Positions 53,000 to 63,173 are shown, counted from the stretch's first letter. The stretch is 64,000 bases of DNA from Microvirga guangxiensis (GCF_900102135.1 NZ_FMVJ01000006.1:124001-188000), one strand, 5' to 3'. The notes: generated from the sequence alone by a model not told the origin. Made by a program: numbers and translations.

Positions 53000-53341
53000 T
53001 TACTCTTCCCGTTCCTTTTTATAGGATGCGGATGAAATCCTCGTTCGAATAGCACTAGCGATCTGGTTGAGTTCCCGCTGGACCCGATTGAGACGAGAGA
53101 GCAGCTCCCCATCCTCCATATTCGCAAGGCTCTGAAGTCGCTGTTCCGCTGGAGCTTCACTGATGAAGCGACGGATCTCCTCCAGCGTGGTTGGGCCGAT
53201 ATTAGGGACCGTCAGCCATTGTGCATCCGAGATGCTGGCAACCTCCCGGATCGTAGGACATCGCCCCTGAAATTCTGCGAGAACCGCGCCTCGTACTCGT
53301 CCCGAGCACTTCTCGATCGGAAATGGATCGTCCCAACCCAT
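53000..53341 (-). CDS. small helix-hairpin-helix (RpoA-CTD-like) protein
   Basis: A 113-residue protein. The middle (SDAQWLTVPNIGPTTLEEIRRFISE, about 44-68) matches the alphaCTD-like HhH fold that binds DNA or protein. A charged helical C-terminus (ELLSRLNRVQRELNQIASAIRTR) could be a coiled coil. The ATG at 53341 is chosen because GAGGAA precedes it by 5 bases; upstream ATGs at 53410 and 53395 lack ribosome sites. It is convergent with the kinase operon. Function unknown. Confidence 0.65.
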   Translation of the reverse strand: MGWDDPFPIEKCSGRVRGAVLAEFQGRCPTIREVASISDAQWLTVPNIGPTTLEEIRRFISEAPAEQRLQSLANMEDGELLSRLNRVQRELNQIASAIRTRISSASYKKEREE

Positions 53342-54584
53342 CTCGCTTCCTCGCATCCCAAGAGGTGATGTACTGCCTACTAGCACTGTATTCATTCCTG
53401 AACTTGGCATTATAGGTTCTCATGCGTATCTGTTGCTTCTGGAAAAGAGCAGAGTTCCTTAAGTCGATACAAGGCATGCGTTAGGAGTAGCCAAATAGGC
53501 TCGTGTGGCAAGCATATGGCAAAGAGCCAAATACTAGGCCTTCGATGTGCATAACCTCGGCCTCAAGTAGTCACATTGAATAAGCTATAGGTCACTCAAG
53601 CAGAGGCCATGCGGTAAGGCTTCTGGCCGAGCAGAAAGCGAAAAATAGCTGTTTTATAAGGGTTGCCTGCGACTCCTCGCATGCTGGAGGTCTCATAAGA
53701 CGAAGTGTGGCGAGCAGTAATAGCGCGCAGAAATACAGTAAGGATAATGGCTTCTATGCGTCCGCAAAGTGGCGATCCGCGCGCATCGAAAAGGGCTCGA
53801 TTGTGTCCATATCGTGTTCATCATCTCCGATGTGAGTAGATAAAATCTGTGCGTGGGAGCGAGCTTCATCTTTCGGGACTGGTCTCACGATGAAGATGAG
53901 GGGTGAAGCACGGTGGGCGAAGCAATCAGGAATATCCTATAGCTACCCGCTATGCGCAGCGATCGGCATGTATGGGAGCGAATCTACCCATGTTAGAGAC
54001 GATCACCTTTCAATCGATTGCGGGCGAATTGTCGGCTTCGTGCCAGGGATCGCTGCTGCACTGCACACAAGATAAGCGAAGCCCCTGTATAAGATTATAA
54101 GCAAGCTCTTATGCATCATCTCATTGCCTGGGATTCGAGAGAGCATATGGAACGCGTCTTAAGTTGCTTAGTAGTGGCAGGATATGCGTAAGCGGTGGAC
54201 ATGCTGTGAGAACGAAAAGTATGCCGGATCACGCCGATGTATCTTTCCGTTCTGATCTCCTGGCTGGACGCTCGATGCAGCGGTCTGAGAGTATATATGC
54301 TCATTTGGAGATGATCGTTCTTGTCGGGCTATCCGCAGCTGCCTCGGACTCAGAAGCCATGAAACTATCCACGGAATCGAAGCAGGATGGCCCTTCGGAG
54401 TTCTCGGTTTCGCTATCAGACAAAGCGCCCCGACAGCATTACCAGATGCACAGTAAGCTGCCGGGTAAGAACTCTTCATGACCGATAACGCACAAGTACT
54501 CAGATGCAGTTGGAACGATGCCGCTCAGGCCGCATCAAGGCTCATGCTGCCACCACCACAAATTCAGCCGCCTCGCAATTTGCA
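53342..54584. other. gene-poor, lower-GC region
   Basis: About 1.2 kb with only short, non-conserved-looking open frames and noticeably lower GC than the surroundings. A loose inverted repeat (CTTCATC at 53862-53868 with GATGAAG at 53888-53894) is the only structure seen. One open frame on the plus strand (54164-54481, TTG start, 105 residues, Ser-rich) could be a gene but has no recognisable domain or ribosome site. Confidence 0.5.
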
Positions 54585-54827
54585 TCAGAATTGGCCACCA
54601 TCCTTGAGCCTGCCCCATGATAGACAGCGAACATGTTCTCCATCCAAGTATCGAGCGGATTCGTGCAAGCCGATGTCTCGCTTCTGATAATCTGACAGGT
54701 GGCTCACCTCGCATGTGGGGGCATGCCTCTGCAGATGGACTGAACCGAGCCAGAGCTTCAGGCGCAGCCAAGCGCTCTCAACGCCGCGCAGACGGCGGGC
54801 ATCTTCGTACCTCATGACGATCACCAT
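54585..54827 (-). CDS. DUF1127-like small protein (possibly degenerate)
   Basis: An 80-residue frame whose middle reads SHLSDYQKRDIGLHESARY, matching the DUF1127 core L-S-D-x-x-L-x-D-I-G-L. The preceding half contains LRLKLWLG where the family has a W-x-R-rich helix, but the arginines are largely missing. DUF1127 proteins are small and basic, sometimes RNA-linked (phosphate and sRNA turnover in Agrobacterium). It could be a real diverged gene or a remnant. Confidence 0.45.
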   Translation of the reverse strand: MVIVMRYEDARRLRGVESAWLRLKLWLGSVHLQRHAPTCEVSHLSDYQKRDIGLHESARYLDGEHVRCLSWGRLKDGGQF

Positions 54828-54942
54828 TGATGTGTGTTGGAACGCCTTGGGCGCTGCCTATGCGGTTGAAGATGCTCCTCCTCGGCCCTCTTGACAAAAC
54901 GAAAGCCAAGGGGCTGGCATAAGGCAGCCTTATGGATCGCTT

Positions 54943-55881
54943 ATGCCGAAATCACCCTCGAAACTTCCTCCTATGAGCGCGGTGCGCGTCTTCGAAGCGG
55001 CCGCCCGCCATCAGAGCTTCACCCGCGCCGCGGAGGAGCTCGGCATGACTCAGGCTGCCGTGAGCTATCAGATCAAGATGCTGGAGGACCGTGTTGGTGC
55101 GCCGCTGTTCGTGCGCATGCCCAGGCAAGTGATGCTGACAGCGAGAGGACAGCAGCTCGCACCTGCCGTGACCGAGGCCTTCGAGGCTCTGAGGGCGGCT
55201 TTCGCGGGAGTGGAGGAGATGGTGCAATCAGTGCTCTCCATCACCACGCTCAGCACCTTCGCATCGAACTGGCTCATTCCACGCTTGGGCCGCTTCCAGC
55301 AACTTTTTCCCAACATCGCCGTCCAGCTATCGGTTGCGCAGCAATTGTTGGAATTGGGTCAAAGCGAGTTCGATGTGGGCATCCGCAGCGGCAATGGGGA
55401 CTGGCCGGGACTGGAAGCGCACTTCATCTTCCCCAATCATTTTACTGCAGTCTGCAGCCCTGATCTCATCCGGGATATAGAACTCAAGGACCCCTCAGAT
55501 ATCCTGAAGTTCCCGATCATCTCGCCGAGTGATCTCTGGTGGAAGGATTGGTTCGCAGCCGCAGGCATGCCGAATGTCGACTTGTCCCGCTACCCTGACA
55601 ATTCGCTCGGAATCCAGCAGTTCGAGGGAATGGCGGCCATGGCCGGGCAGGGCTTTGCCCTGATCAATCCCTTCTTCTTTCGCGCGGATCTGGCAGCGGG
55701 CCGCCTGGTAAAGCCATTCGACGTGATGGGAACAACTTCCAGCCGGGGCTATTGGCTGGTCTACCCGAAGAATCGCAGGCGCTCGGCTAAGATCGAGGCA
55801 TTCCGGGATTGGGTTCTCAGTGAAGTGGCAGGCGATGCGGAAAGGGGATCGAGCGAGGCTTCGTTGAGAACCGGGACCTGA
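54943..55881 (+). CDS. LysR-family transcriptional regulator (GcvA-like)
   Basis: A 312-residue LTTR. The winged helix-turn-helix (about 10-68) reads MSAVRVFEAAARHQSFTRAAEEL, then GMTQAAVSYQIKMLEDRVGAPLF, close to GcvA. The effector domain (about 95-295) follows (DVGIRSGNGDWPGLEAHFIFP). No divergent target gene is adjacent; the upstream 50 bases contain its ribosome site. It is convergent with mdoH. The target is unknown. Confidence 0.9.
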   Translation: MPKSPSKLPPMSAVRVFEAAARHQSFTRAAEELGMTQAAVSYQIKMLEDRVGAPLFVRMPRQVMLTARGQQLAPAVTEAFEALRAAFAGVEEMVQSVLSITTLSTFASNWLIPRLGRFQQLFPNIAVQLSVAQQLLELGQSEFDVGIRSGNGDWPGLEAHFIFPNHFTAVCSPDLIRDIELKDPSDILKFPIISPSDLWWKDWFAAAGMPNVDLSRYPDNSLGIQQFEGMAAMAGQGFALINPFFFRADLAAGRLVKPFDVMGTTSSRGYWLVYPKNRRRSAKIEAFRDWVLSEVAGDAERGSSEASLRTGT

Positions 55882-55890
55882 TCCCGGTTC
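55868..55890. terminator. hairpin between LysR gene and mdoH
   Basis: Perfect 9-bp stem GAACCGGGA / TCCCGGTTC with a 5-base loop, overlapping the LysR stop codon and 10 bases from the convergent mdoH stop. No T-run on either strand, so terminator function is uncertain. Confidence 0.5.
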
Positions 55891-55899
55891 CAAAAGCTC

Positions 55900-58092
55900 T
55901 TATTCCGCAGCCTGAGCGTCCGCCGGCTTGTCTTTCAAATGCACAAGCATATTGAGTAGTGCACGATCGTGCAGCACTACCATGCGCTCCTTCGGATGCA
56001 GCCAATTGATCGCATCCTCGATCGTCTCCGCGTCGACCAGTTTGGCTTCCGCAAGGGCGCGCTCGGTCTCGATGATGCCACGCTTGCGCGCCGTGGCAGG
56101 CGGCAGCATCTCAATATGACGCTCTCGCAAGGCCGCATCCGCATAGATGGCCCGCAGGCCGTCTTCGTCGTCGAAACCAAAGGTGGCGTTGCGCATCTGC
56201 AGCTCATTCGCGCGGGTAGCGATAGCGGGCGGCTGGTGCTCCTCGGGTGTCATGAGAAGGCCTAGTCTTTTCAGCGCAAGGCCCGCACCCAACTGGCCGC
56301 TGAGCCAGGAGAGGGGGATGGCGAGCAACAGGCCGATGATCGTAGGCGACATCCATAGGAACAGGGAAGTCGCGATCATGAAGGCGGAGATACCCGCAAG
56401 CGCCCCCAGAACCGTATGCGCACGGTGGCGACGCACGATGTCCTTGAATGGGATCGATCCGTCATCCCGGCGCTGGGGCTGCCAGCCGGTATCGCGGCCC
56501 AGGAGAATCTGGAACACCGAACCGGATTGGATCAGCATCAGGATGGGCGCGACGAGGGCGGAGAGGATGATTTCCAGGAGCGACGAGATGATAAGGCGGA
56601 TGCCGCCGCCGGACGCCCGGCGATCCTTGCCGCGGATCAGCATCAGGATCAGGCCGAAGAGTTTCGGAGCAAGAAGGATGCCCATGGTCAGAGCAAACAG
56701 CGCCAGCGCTCGTTCAGGATCGAACCGGGGCCAGATCGGATAAAGGCGGAAATCGCGTGAGAAATACTCGGGGCGGATATAGGTCGTCTGCAGAACGAGA
56801 GCGATACCGACGATCAGCTGGAAGAGCCAGAAGGGCGATGCAAGATAGGACATGATGCCAGTGGCGAAGTGCTGGCGGGTTGGCAGCTTCAAGCCCTTCG
56901 CGGTGATCACGCGCATATGCTGGAGATTACCTTGGCACCAGCGGCGGTCACGGGCCGAGAGGTCGATGAGGGATGGGGGGCTTTCCTCGTATGAGCCGCC
57001 GAGATCCGGCAGCATGTACACATCCCAACCGGCACGGCGCAGGAGGGCTGCCTCCACGAAGTCGTGGCTCAGGATATGTCCGCCGAAAGGCGGCTTGCCC
57101 TTCAGGTCCGGTAGGCCGCCATGAGCCGCGAACGCCTTGGTGCGGATGATCGCGTTGTGGCCCCAGTAATTGCCGTCGCGGCCCATCCATACGGAAAGGC
57201 CCATGGCGATGACCGGGCCTGTGACGCGGGCGGCATATTGCTGAAGCCGCGCGAAAAGGGTGTTTCGGTTGATGATGAGCGGCAGGGACTGGATGATGCC
57301 GGCATCCGGATCCGCTTCCATCGCTGCGGCGAGGCGCACGATGCATTCGCCGGTCATGAGGCTGTCGGCATCGAGCACCAGCATGTGCTCGTAATGTCCG
57401 CCCCAACGGCTCACGAAATCCGCGATATTGCCCGCCTTGCGGTGATGGTTTTTCGCCCGGTGGCGATAATAGAACCGAGCCTTCGGCCCCAAGCGCTGGC
57501 GCAAGGCAAGGAATGCCCGCTCCTCGGCGATCCATGCATCGGGATTCGTCGTGTCCGAGAGAATGAAGTAGTCGAAACTGTCGCCGAGGCCCGTCGCTTC
57601 GACGGATTCGTAGATCGCCTCCAGGGCTGCGAAGGTCCGGTCCGTCTGCTCGTTGTATACCGGCATGACGACGGCCGTGCGCGCTTGTAGGGACGAAGGC
57701 AGCGGGACAGGACGGGGCTGGCGGAGAAGGGCGAAGAACCCGAGCAGCGCGCTGGTGAAGGCGACCGCGATCCAGGAGAAATTGACGGTGAACAGCGCCA
57801 CGAGCACCCACTGGAGCGCCGTGGTCCGGCTCACCGACACCACCTGATACATTTCATAAGTGCCATAGGCCGTCAGCAGGAGGCCCCCGCCGAAGACGAA
57901 CAGGCGAGCCAGCCAGGTTCCCAGCTTGGGATTCCGTCTGACATGCTTGCGCTCCTGGTCCGCCGACCAGCGCCTCAGATGCTGGGTCGGCATGTCCAGG
58001 TGTTTTTCCGGAGGCATGACGGATTCGGGCCGCTCGTTGGCAGCAATATTCTTGTTAGGGTCGGAACTTAGGGTGTCCAACGATACAGCCAT
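55900..58092 (-). CDS. mdoH: glucans biosynthesis glucosyltransferase H
   Basis: A 730-residue inner membrane GT2 enzyme that makes the beta-1,2-linked backbone of osmoregulated periplasmic glucans from UDP-glucose. Cytoplasmic N-terminus, two membrane segments near 58-125, GT domain with AVVMPVYNEQ, LDADSLMTGE, DFVEAALLRRAG and the RRWCQGN (QxxRW-like) motif near 347, then membrane segments and a soluble tail. Its start overlaps mdoG by 25 bases, a coupled operon. The length is shorter than E. coli MdoH (about 847). Confidence 0.93.
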   Translation of the reverse strand: MAVSLDTLSSDPNKNIAANERPESVMPPEKHLDMPTQHLRRWSADQERKHVRRNPKLGTWLARLFVFGGGLLLTAYGTYEMYQVVSVSRTTALQWVLVALFTVNFSWIAVAFTSALLGFFALLRQPRPVPLPSSLQARTAVVMPVYNEQTDRTFAALEAIYESVEATGLGDSFDYFILSDTTNPDAWIAEERAFLALRQRLGPKARFYYRHRAKNHHRKAGNIADFVSRWGGHYEHMLVLDADSLMTGECIVRLAAAMEADPDAGIIQSLPLIINRNTLFARLQQYAARVTGPVIAMGLSVWMGRDGNYWGHNAIIRTKAFAAHGGLPDLKGKPPFGGHILSHDFVEAALLRRAGWDVYMLPDLGGSYEESPPSLIDLSARDRRWCQGNLQHMRVITAKGLKLPTRQHFATGIMSYLASPFWLFQLIVGIALVLQTTYIRPEYFSRDFRLYPIWPRFDPERALALFALTMGILLAPKLFGLILMLIRGKDRRASGGGIRLIISSLLEIILSALVAPILMLIQSGSVFQILLGRDTGWQPQRRDDGSIPFKDIVRRHRAHTVLGALAGISAFMIATSLFLWMSPTIIGLLLAIPLSWLSGQLGAGLALKRLGLLMTPEEHQPPAIATRANELQMRNATFGFDDEDGLRAIYADAALRERHIEMLPPATARKRGIIETERALAEAKLVDAETIEDAINWLHPKERMVVLHDRALLNMLVHLKDKPADAQAAE

Positions 58093-59693
58093 GTCTCGCT
58101 TATCGGTTTCCCGCCTGCTTCGAGGATAAGACGCATCTCACACGCGTTTTCGTTGCCCGGGTCAAGCTCGAATGCAACACGTACCGTCTTTCTCTCCGGA
58201 TAGGGCAAAAGTTTGAGGTTCTGGAACGTTCCCGGACCAACCGTCAGTACCGATTTAAGGTCCTTGGGCCAATTGTCACCCAACATGTCTCCAGAAAAGT
58301 CCACTGTGAACCGTCTGCGCCGTCCGGTGCTGCCGCGGCCGGAACGTGTCGCAACCACCGTCGCAAGCGGCGGACGCTCCGGCGAATTCCAGCCCCAGTA
58401 TTGGCGGTAGGCAAAGGGCACTTCCGATCCAGCGGCCATCGGCGCGCGGGGACGCCAATAGGTCAGGATATTGTCGTTGATCTCGGCATCCGTGGGAATC
58501 TCAAGGAGCTGCACGCTCCCTTGGCTCCAATCGCCCAGGGGCTCGATCCACAGGCTCGGACGCCGCTCGAAGCGCTGGTCATCGTCATGAAATGCCTCGT
58601 AGGCCCGTTCCCTCTGCAGGAGCCCGAATCCCCGCGGAGAGTTGTCGACGAAGGCTGAAATCTGCAGGGTCTCGGGGTTGTGCAGTGGCCGCCAGAGCCA
58701 TTCGCCTTGGCCATTCAACATTTGAAGGCCGGAGGATTCGTAGACTGCGGGGCGGATGTCGTCGGCAGTCCGGCGGTCGTTCGGGCCATAGAAGTAGGTT
58801 GAGGCCATGCCGCCCAATCCCACGTGTTCGAGGTTCACCCGCGGGAAGAGGGTCGTTTCCACGTCGACGATGGTCATATCGCCCGGGCGGAACGTCATGC
58901 GCACCGAGCCTGTGGTCGACTCCGAATCGAGGACGCCGTGAATCGTAATGGTATTGCTGCCGGTACTGGGGCGCTCGATCCAGAAGGACCGGAAGATTGG
59001 AAACTCTTCGCCTTTTGCCTCCGCCGGCCTGAGGGTCAGCGCGCGGGCAATGACGCCGTAATTCTGTCCGCGTGCGAGCGCGCGGAAGAACGTCGCTCCC
59101 TGAACGATGGCGAAATCGTATGGTCGCCCTTCAGCCGGATGCGCGATGAGGCGGAAACCTGAATAGCCGATGTCCTTCAGGTCGCCTGGAACGTTGATTC
59201 CATTGAAATTGAATTGCGTGCGATCATAACCGAGCCGCCGGATGGCGCCGTCCTCCACGATGAAGAGATCGACAGCATTGTTGAAGACGAAGCCGCGATG
59301 CAGGGGCTCCAGGGCTATGCCACGCCCTTCCGTGCTCCAAATCGGCGGCTGAGTCGACTTGATGGAGACATATTGGTCATAGGTGAGGTTCGAGAGCGCG
59401 TCCGGCAGATCATTCGGCAACGGCACGAACGGTTTCTTGGAAAGCTGCCGGGCGATATCCGTGACTGCGGCAGGGTCAAAGCGCTGGCCATCTCCCATGC
59501 GGGTGGCAATCGTCTCCTGAGGCGTCTGGGCCCAGGCAGCAGGCGCAACGGAAAGCGCGGCAACCGAAGCGCTGAGATAGCCCAGCACATCGCGTCGCCG
59601 AGGATGAGAAGGGCGCGAGGCCCCCAGCGAAACCGACACAGTGATACTCTTGTGTGAACTTGGCTCTTGGGCCAGACAATCAGGAAGTCTCAT
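58068..59693 (-). CDS. mdoG: periplasmic glucan biosynthesis protein G
   Basis: A 541-residue MdoG/OpgG protein with a twin-arginine leader (RRRDVLGYLSASVAAL near 32-47, cleavage near AWA). FDPAAVTDIARQLSKKPFVP and YDQYVSIKSTQPPIW are typical starts; the C-terminal domain is the Ig-like fold. It modifies or releases the glucan backbone made by MdoH. First gene of the mdoGH operon. Many Rhizobiaceae make cyclic glucans with NdvB instead, so mdoGH fits Methylobacteriaceae. Confidence 0.93.
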   Translation of the reverse strand: MRLPDCLAQEPSSHKSITVSVSLGASRPSHPRRRDVLGYLSASVAALSVAPAAWAQTPQETIATRMGDGQRFDPAAVTDIARQLSKKPFVPLPNDLPDALSNLTYDQYVSIKSTQPPIWSTEGRGIALEPLHRGFVFNNAVDLFIVEDGAIRRLGYDRTQFNFNGINVPGDLKDIGYSGFRLIAHPAEGRPYDFAIVQGATFFRALARGQNYGVIARALTLRPAEAKGEEFPIFRSFWIERPSTGSNTITIHGVLDSESTTGSVRMTFRPGDMTIVDVETTLFPRVNLEHVGLGGMASTYFYGPNDRRTADDIRPAVYESSGLQMLNGQGEWLWRPLHNPETLQISAFVDNSPRGFGLLQRERAYEAFHDDDQRFERRPSLWIEPLGDWSQGSVQLLEIPTDAEINDNILTYWRPRAPMAAGSEVPFAYRQYWGWNSPERPPLATVVATRSGRGSTGRRRRFTVDFSGDMLGDNWPKDLKSVLTVGPGTFQNLKLLPYPERKTVRVAFELDPGNENACEMRLILEAGGKPISETWLYRWTP

Positions 59694-59822
59694 GATTTAT
59701 CATCGAACATGAGTATGAAGTAAACGAGGCAGTTCGCTTTCCCGACCTTCGTCGATGAAAAGATTGCCGAATTACCCCTTCTGGTCTAGCTGCACACCTC
59801 AACGCCACCGGATAGAAGCCTG

Positions 59823-61199
59823 ATGACACTGAACATTTCCCCAACGACCTCCTCTGCCCGGAGCTGCCTGGCTGTCGTGCTGGCCGCAGGGGAGGGCACC
59901 CGGATGAAATCCGCGCGGCCGAAGGTTCTGCATCATATTGCGAACCGCTCTCTGCTCGGTCATGTCCTGGCTACCCTGGCGGATGCCGGCGCCACGCAAA
60001 CCGCCGTAGTGGTCGGTCCCGACCGGGAGGATGTCGAGGCAGAGGTGCGCCGAAGCCTCCCGAACGCGAAAATCTTCGTGCAGAGGGAGCGGCTCGGCAC
60101 CGGTCATGCCGTCCTGAGCGCCCGGGAGGCCTTGGCCGGCAACCATGACGACGTGATCGTTGCATATGCAGATACGCCCCTCGTCCAAACGGAGACCTTC
60201 GCGAAGCTGCGCGCGCCTTTGGCCGAGGGAGCAGCTGTGGTGGTGATGGCCTTCGAGGCGAAGAACCCGGCAGGTTATGGGCGTCTCATCACATCCGGCG
60301 ATCAGGTGCTTGCGATCCGGGAGCACAAGGATGCCACGGAAGCGGAGAGGGCGATCACCCTCTGTAATGGGGGATTGATGGCGATCCGGGGCGATGTGGC
60401 CCTGATGCTCCTGGACAAGGTCGGCAACGACAACGCCAAGGGCGAGTATTACATGACCGATATCGTCGAAATCGCCCACAAGGCCGGTCTTCGAGCGGCG
60501 GTCATGGTGGTTCCCGAGGAAGAGGTCCATGGGATCAATGACCGCGCGCAACTCGCGGCAGCCGAGCGTATGATCCAGGATCGGTTGCGTGAGGCTGCGA
60601 TGGCGGGCGGCACGACCCTCGTTGCGCCGGAGACGGTTTTCCTCAGCTACGACACGAAGCTCGGGGCTGATGTGATCGTGGAGCCGCATGTGGTGTTCGG
60701 ACCGGGCGTCACGGTCGAGCCAGGAGTGGTCATCCATAGCTTCAGCCATCTGGAGGGGACGAGCATCTCTACCGGTGCGGGGGTTGGACCTTTTGCCCGC
60801 CTGCGCCCGGGAGCCGCCATCGGGCCTAAGGCGAAGGTCGGGAATTTCGTGGAGATCAAGAACACGGATCTCGGGGCTGGAGCCAAGGTCAGCCACCTGA
60901 CCTATCTCGGTGACGCCAAGATCGGAGCCGGCGCGAATATCGGAGCCGGAACGATCACCTGCAATTATGATGGCTACAACAAGCACCTGACCCAGATCGG
61001 CGAAGGCGCTTTCATCGGCTCCAATTCCTCCCTTGTTGCCCCTGTCACCATCGGTGAGGGAGCCTTCGTCGGTTCAGGCTCGGTGATTACCGACAGCGTC
61101 CCGGCCGATGCCCTTGCCCTCGGGCGTGGACGTCAAGTCACGAAAGAGGGATGGGCCGTCGAGTTTCGAGCTAAGGCCAAGGCGGCAAAAGGAAAATAG
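59823..61199 (+). CDS. glmU: bifunctional GlcN-1-P acetyltransferase / GlcNAc-1-P uridyltransferase
   Basis: A 458-residue bifunctional enzyme of UDP-GlcNAc synthesis for peptidoglycan and lipopolysaccharide. The N-terminal pyrophosphorylase (about 12-240) has AVVLAAGEGTRMKS. The C-terminal left-handed beta-helix (about 260-450) shows hexapeptide repeats and the conserved catalytic-like stretch ICNYDGYNKH (as ITCNYDGYNK). It precedes glmS by 104 bases, so both hexosamine genes are likely co-regulated. Confidence 0.96.
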   Translation: MTLNISPTTSSARSCLAVVLAAGEGTRMKSARPKVLHHIANRSLLGHVLATLADAGATQTAVVVGPDREDVEAEVRRSLPNAKIFVQRERLGTGHAVLSAREALAGNHDDVIVAYADTPLVQTETFAKLRAPLAEGAAVVVMAFEAKNPAGYGRLITSGDQVLAIREHKDATEAERAITLCNGGLMAIRGDVALMLLDKVGNDNAKGEYYMTDIVEIAHKAGLRAAVMVVPEEEVHGINDRAQLAAAERMIQDRLREAAMAGGTTLVAPETVFLSYDTKLGADVIVEPHVVFGPGVTVEPGVVIHSFSHLEGTSISTGAGVGPFARLRPGAAIGPKAKVGNFVEIKNTDLGAGAKVSHLTYLGDAKIGAGANIGAGTITCNYDGYNKHLTQIGEGAFIGSNSSLVAPVTIGEGAFVGSGSVITDSVPADALALGRGRQVTKEGWAVEFRAKAKAAKGK

Positions 61200-61303
61200 G
61201 GAGCGCTGTCACAATTTGTCATGCAAGTTGATTCCAGCGAAAGCCGCTCGCTCTATATGGAAACGAAGAGCTTGGCCTAACGTCTCAAGAGAGAGCCTAA
61301 GAT

Positions 61304-63130
61304 ATGTGCGGAATTGTTGGAATCGTCGGCAACACCTCTGTCGCACCGCAAATCGTCGAGGCGCTGAAGCGGCTCGAATACAGGGGCTATGATTCCGCTG
61401 GGGTCGCAACGCTGGAATATGGCCGTCTCGACCGCCGCCGCGCGGAAGGCAAGCTGCGCAACCTTGAAACTAAGCTTTCTCAATCTCCGCTCTCGGGCGT
61501 CATCGGCATCGGCCACACCCGCTGGGCCACCCATGGCAAACCGAACGAAACCAACGCTCATCCTCACGCAACCGACAAGCTGGCGGTCGTTCATAACGGC
61601 ATCATCGAGAACTTCCGCGAGCTGAAGGAAGGCCTCCAAGCCAAAGGCGTGCAGTTCGAGACGGAAACCGACACCGAGGTTGTGGCGCAGCTCGTCACTT
61701 ATGAAATGCGCCAGGGCCGGGGGCCTGTCGAGGCTGTCGCCGTGACACTTCCGCGTCTGCGCGGGGCTTTCGCACTCGCTTTCCTGTTCAATGGCGAGGA
61801 CGATCTGCTGATCGGAGCGCGCCATGGCGCGCCTCTCGCCATCGGCTATGGCGAGGGTGAGATGTATCTAGGCTCCGACGCACTGGCGCTCGCGCCTTTC
61901 ACCGACGACATCACCTATCTCGAGGACGGCGATTGGGCGCTTCTGCGCCGCAAGGGCGCCGATATTCGCAATGCGTCGGGAGAGCTGGTGCAGCGTCCGC
62001 GCCACAAGATTCTCGCCAGCTCCTTCATGGCCGACAAGGGCAACCACCGGCACTTCATGGCCAAGGAGATTCACGAGCAGCCGGAAGTGGTGGGCCGCAC
62101 GCTTGCGCATTACGTGAACTTTACGGCTGGCCAAGTCGCGCTTCCGTTTGAGCTTCCCTTCGATTTCAAGAATTTGAAGCGGATTTCGATTTCCGCCTGC
62201 GGCACTGCCTATCTTGCGGGCCTGATCTCGAAATATTGGTTCGAGCGTCTGGCGCGCATTCCGGTCGAGATCGATGTGGCCTCCGAATTCCGCTATCGCG
62301 AGGCCCCTCTGGAGCCTGGAGAACTCGCGCTTTTCGTCTCTCAATCCGGAGAAACGGCCGATACTCTGGCATCCCTGCGTTACGCGTCATCCGAGAAGCA
62401 GCATACGCTGTCTGTCGTGAATGTTCCGACGTCCACCATGGCACGCGAAAGTGCCGTCGTGGCACAAACGCTCGCAGGCGTCGAAGTGGGCGTGGCGTCA
62501 ACCAAAGCCTTCACCTGCCAGCTTACCGTTCTTCTTTCTCTCGCCATTGCAGCTGGCCGCGCGCGCGGCGTGTTGAGCGCCGAGGACGAGAAGGAATTGG
62601 TGGATGCGCTTATTGCCGTCCCTGGCCAGATGAGCGAGGCCATGAAGCGCGAGCACCAGATCGAAATTCTGGCCCGCGAGCTCTCGAAGGCCAAGGACGT
62701 GCTCTATCTCGGACGCGGAACGTCGTATCCGCTTGCCATGGAAGGGGCGCTCAAGCTCAAGGAGATCTCCTATATCCACGCCGAAGGGTATGCGGCTGGC
62801 GAGCTGAAGCATGGGCCCATCGCCCTTATTGACGAGACCATGCCGGTGATCGTCATCGCGCCTTATGACAACATCTTCGAAAAGACCGTCTCCAATATGC
62901 AGGAGGTAGCCGCACGCGGCGGGCGAATCATTCTCATCACGGACGAGAAGGGCGCTCTGGAAACGGGCCTCGATACCATGGCCACCATCGTGATGCCGTC
63001 GGTGAATCCCGTCGTCGCACCAATCGTGAACTCGATCCCGATCCAGCTGCTCGCATATCACACTGCCGTCTTCATGGGCAAAGATGTGGACCAGCCGCGA
63101 AACCTCGCGAAGTCCGTGACCGTGGAGTAG
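61304..63130 (+). CDS. glmS: glutamine-fructose-6-phosphate transaminase (isomerizing)
   Basis: A 608-residue enzyme making glucosamine 6-phosphate. The N-terminal glutaminase uses C2 (MCGIVGIVG); RYGYDSAG-like RGYDSAGVA and GHTRWATHG follow. Two SIS domains (about 285-420 and 455-600) hold CGTAYLAG and SQSGETADTL; the protein ends NLAKSVTVE as usual. No glmS ribozyme is seen upstream, as expected outside Gram-positives. It is convergent with the methyltransferase gene. Confidence 0.97.
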   Translation: MCGIVGIVGNTSVAPQIVEALKRLEYRGYDSAGVATLEYGRLDRRRAEGKLRNLETKLSQSPLSGVIGIGHTRWATHGKPNETNAHPHATDKLAVVHNGIIENFRELKEGLQAKGVQFETETDTEVVAQLVTYEMRQGRGPVEAVAVTLPRLRGAFALAFLFNGEDDLLIGARHGAPLAIGYGEGEMYLGSDALALAPFTDDITYLEDGDWALLRRKGADIRNASGELVQRPRHKILASSFMADKGNHRHFMAKEIHEQPEVVGRTLAHYVNFTAGQVALPFELPFDFKNLKRISISACGTAYLAGLISKYWFERLARIPVEIDVASEFRYREAPLEPGELALFVSQSGETADTLASLRYASSEKQHTLSVVNVPTSTMARESAVVAQTLAGVEVGVASTKAFTCQLTVLLSLAIAAGRARGVLSAEDEKELVDALIAVPGQMSEAMKREHQIEILARELSKAKDVLYLGRGTSYPLAMEGALKLKEISYIHAEGYAAGELKHGPIALIDETMPVIVIAPYDNIFEKTVSNMQEVAARGGRIILITDEKGALETGLDTMATIVMPSVNPVVAPIVNSIPIQLLAYHTAVFMGKDVDQPRNLAKSVTVE

Positions 63131-63173
63131 CCTCAAGCATCATGTCTCTGCTTGCAGATCATCTCGGAGACGA

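Noticed and set aside
54164-54481. Possible 105-residue gene
   Set aside because: TTG start, no ribosome site, no domain, and overlapping frames on the other strand of equal length; kept only as a remark in the gap entry.
61200-61303. glmS ribozyme
   Set aside because: The 104-base gap is too short and shows no ribozyme core; the element is confined mainly to Gram-positives.
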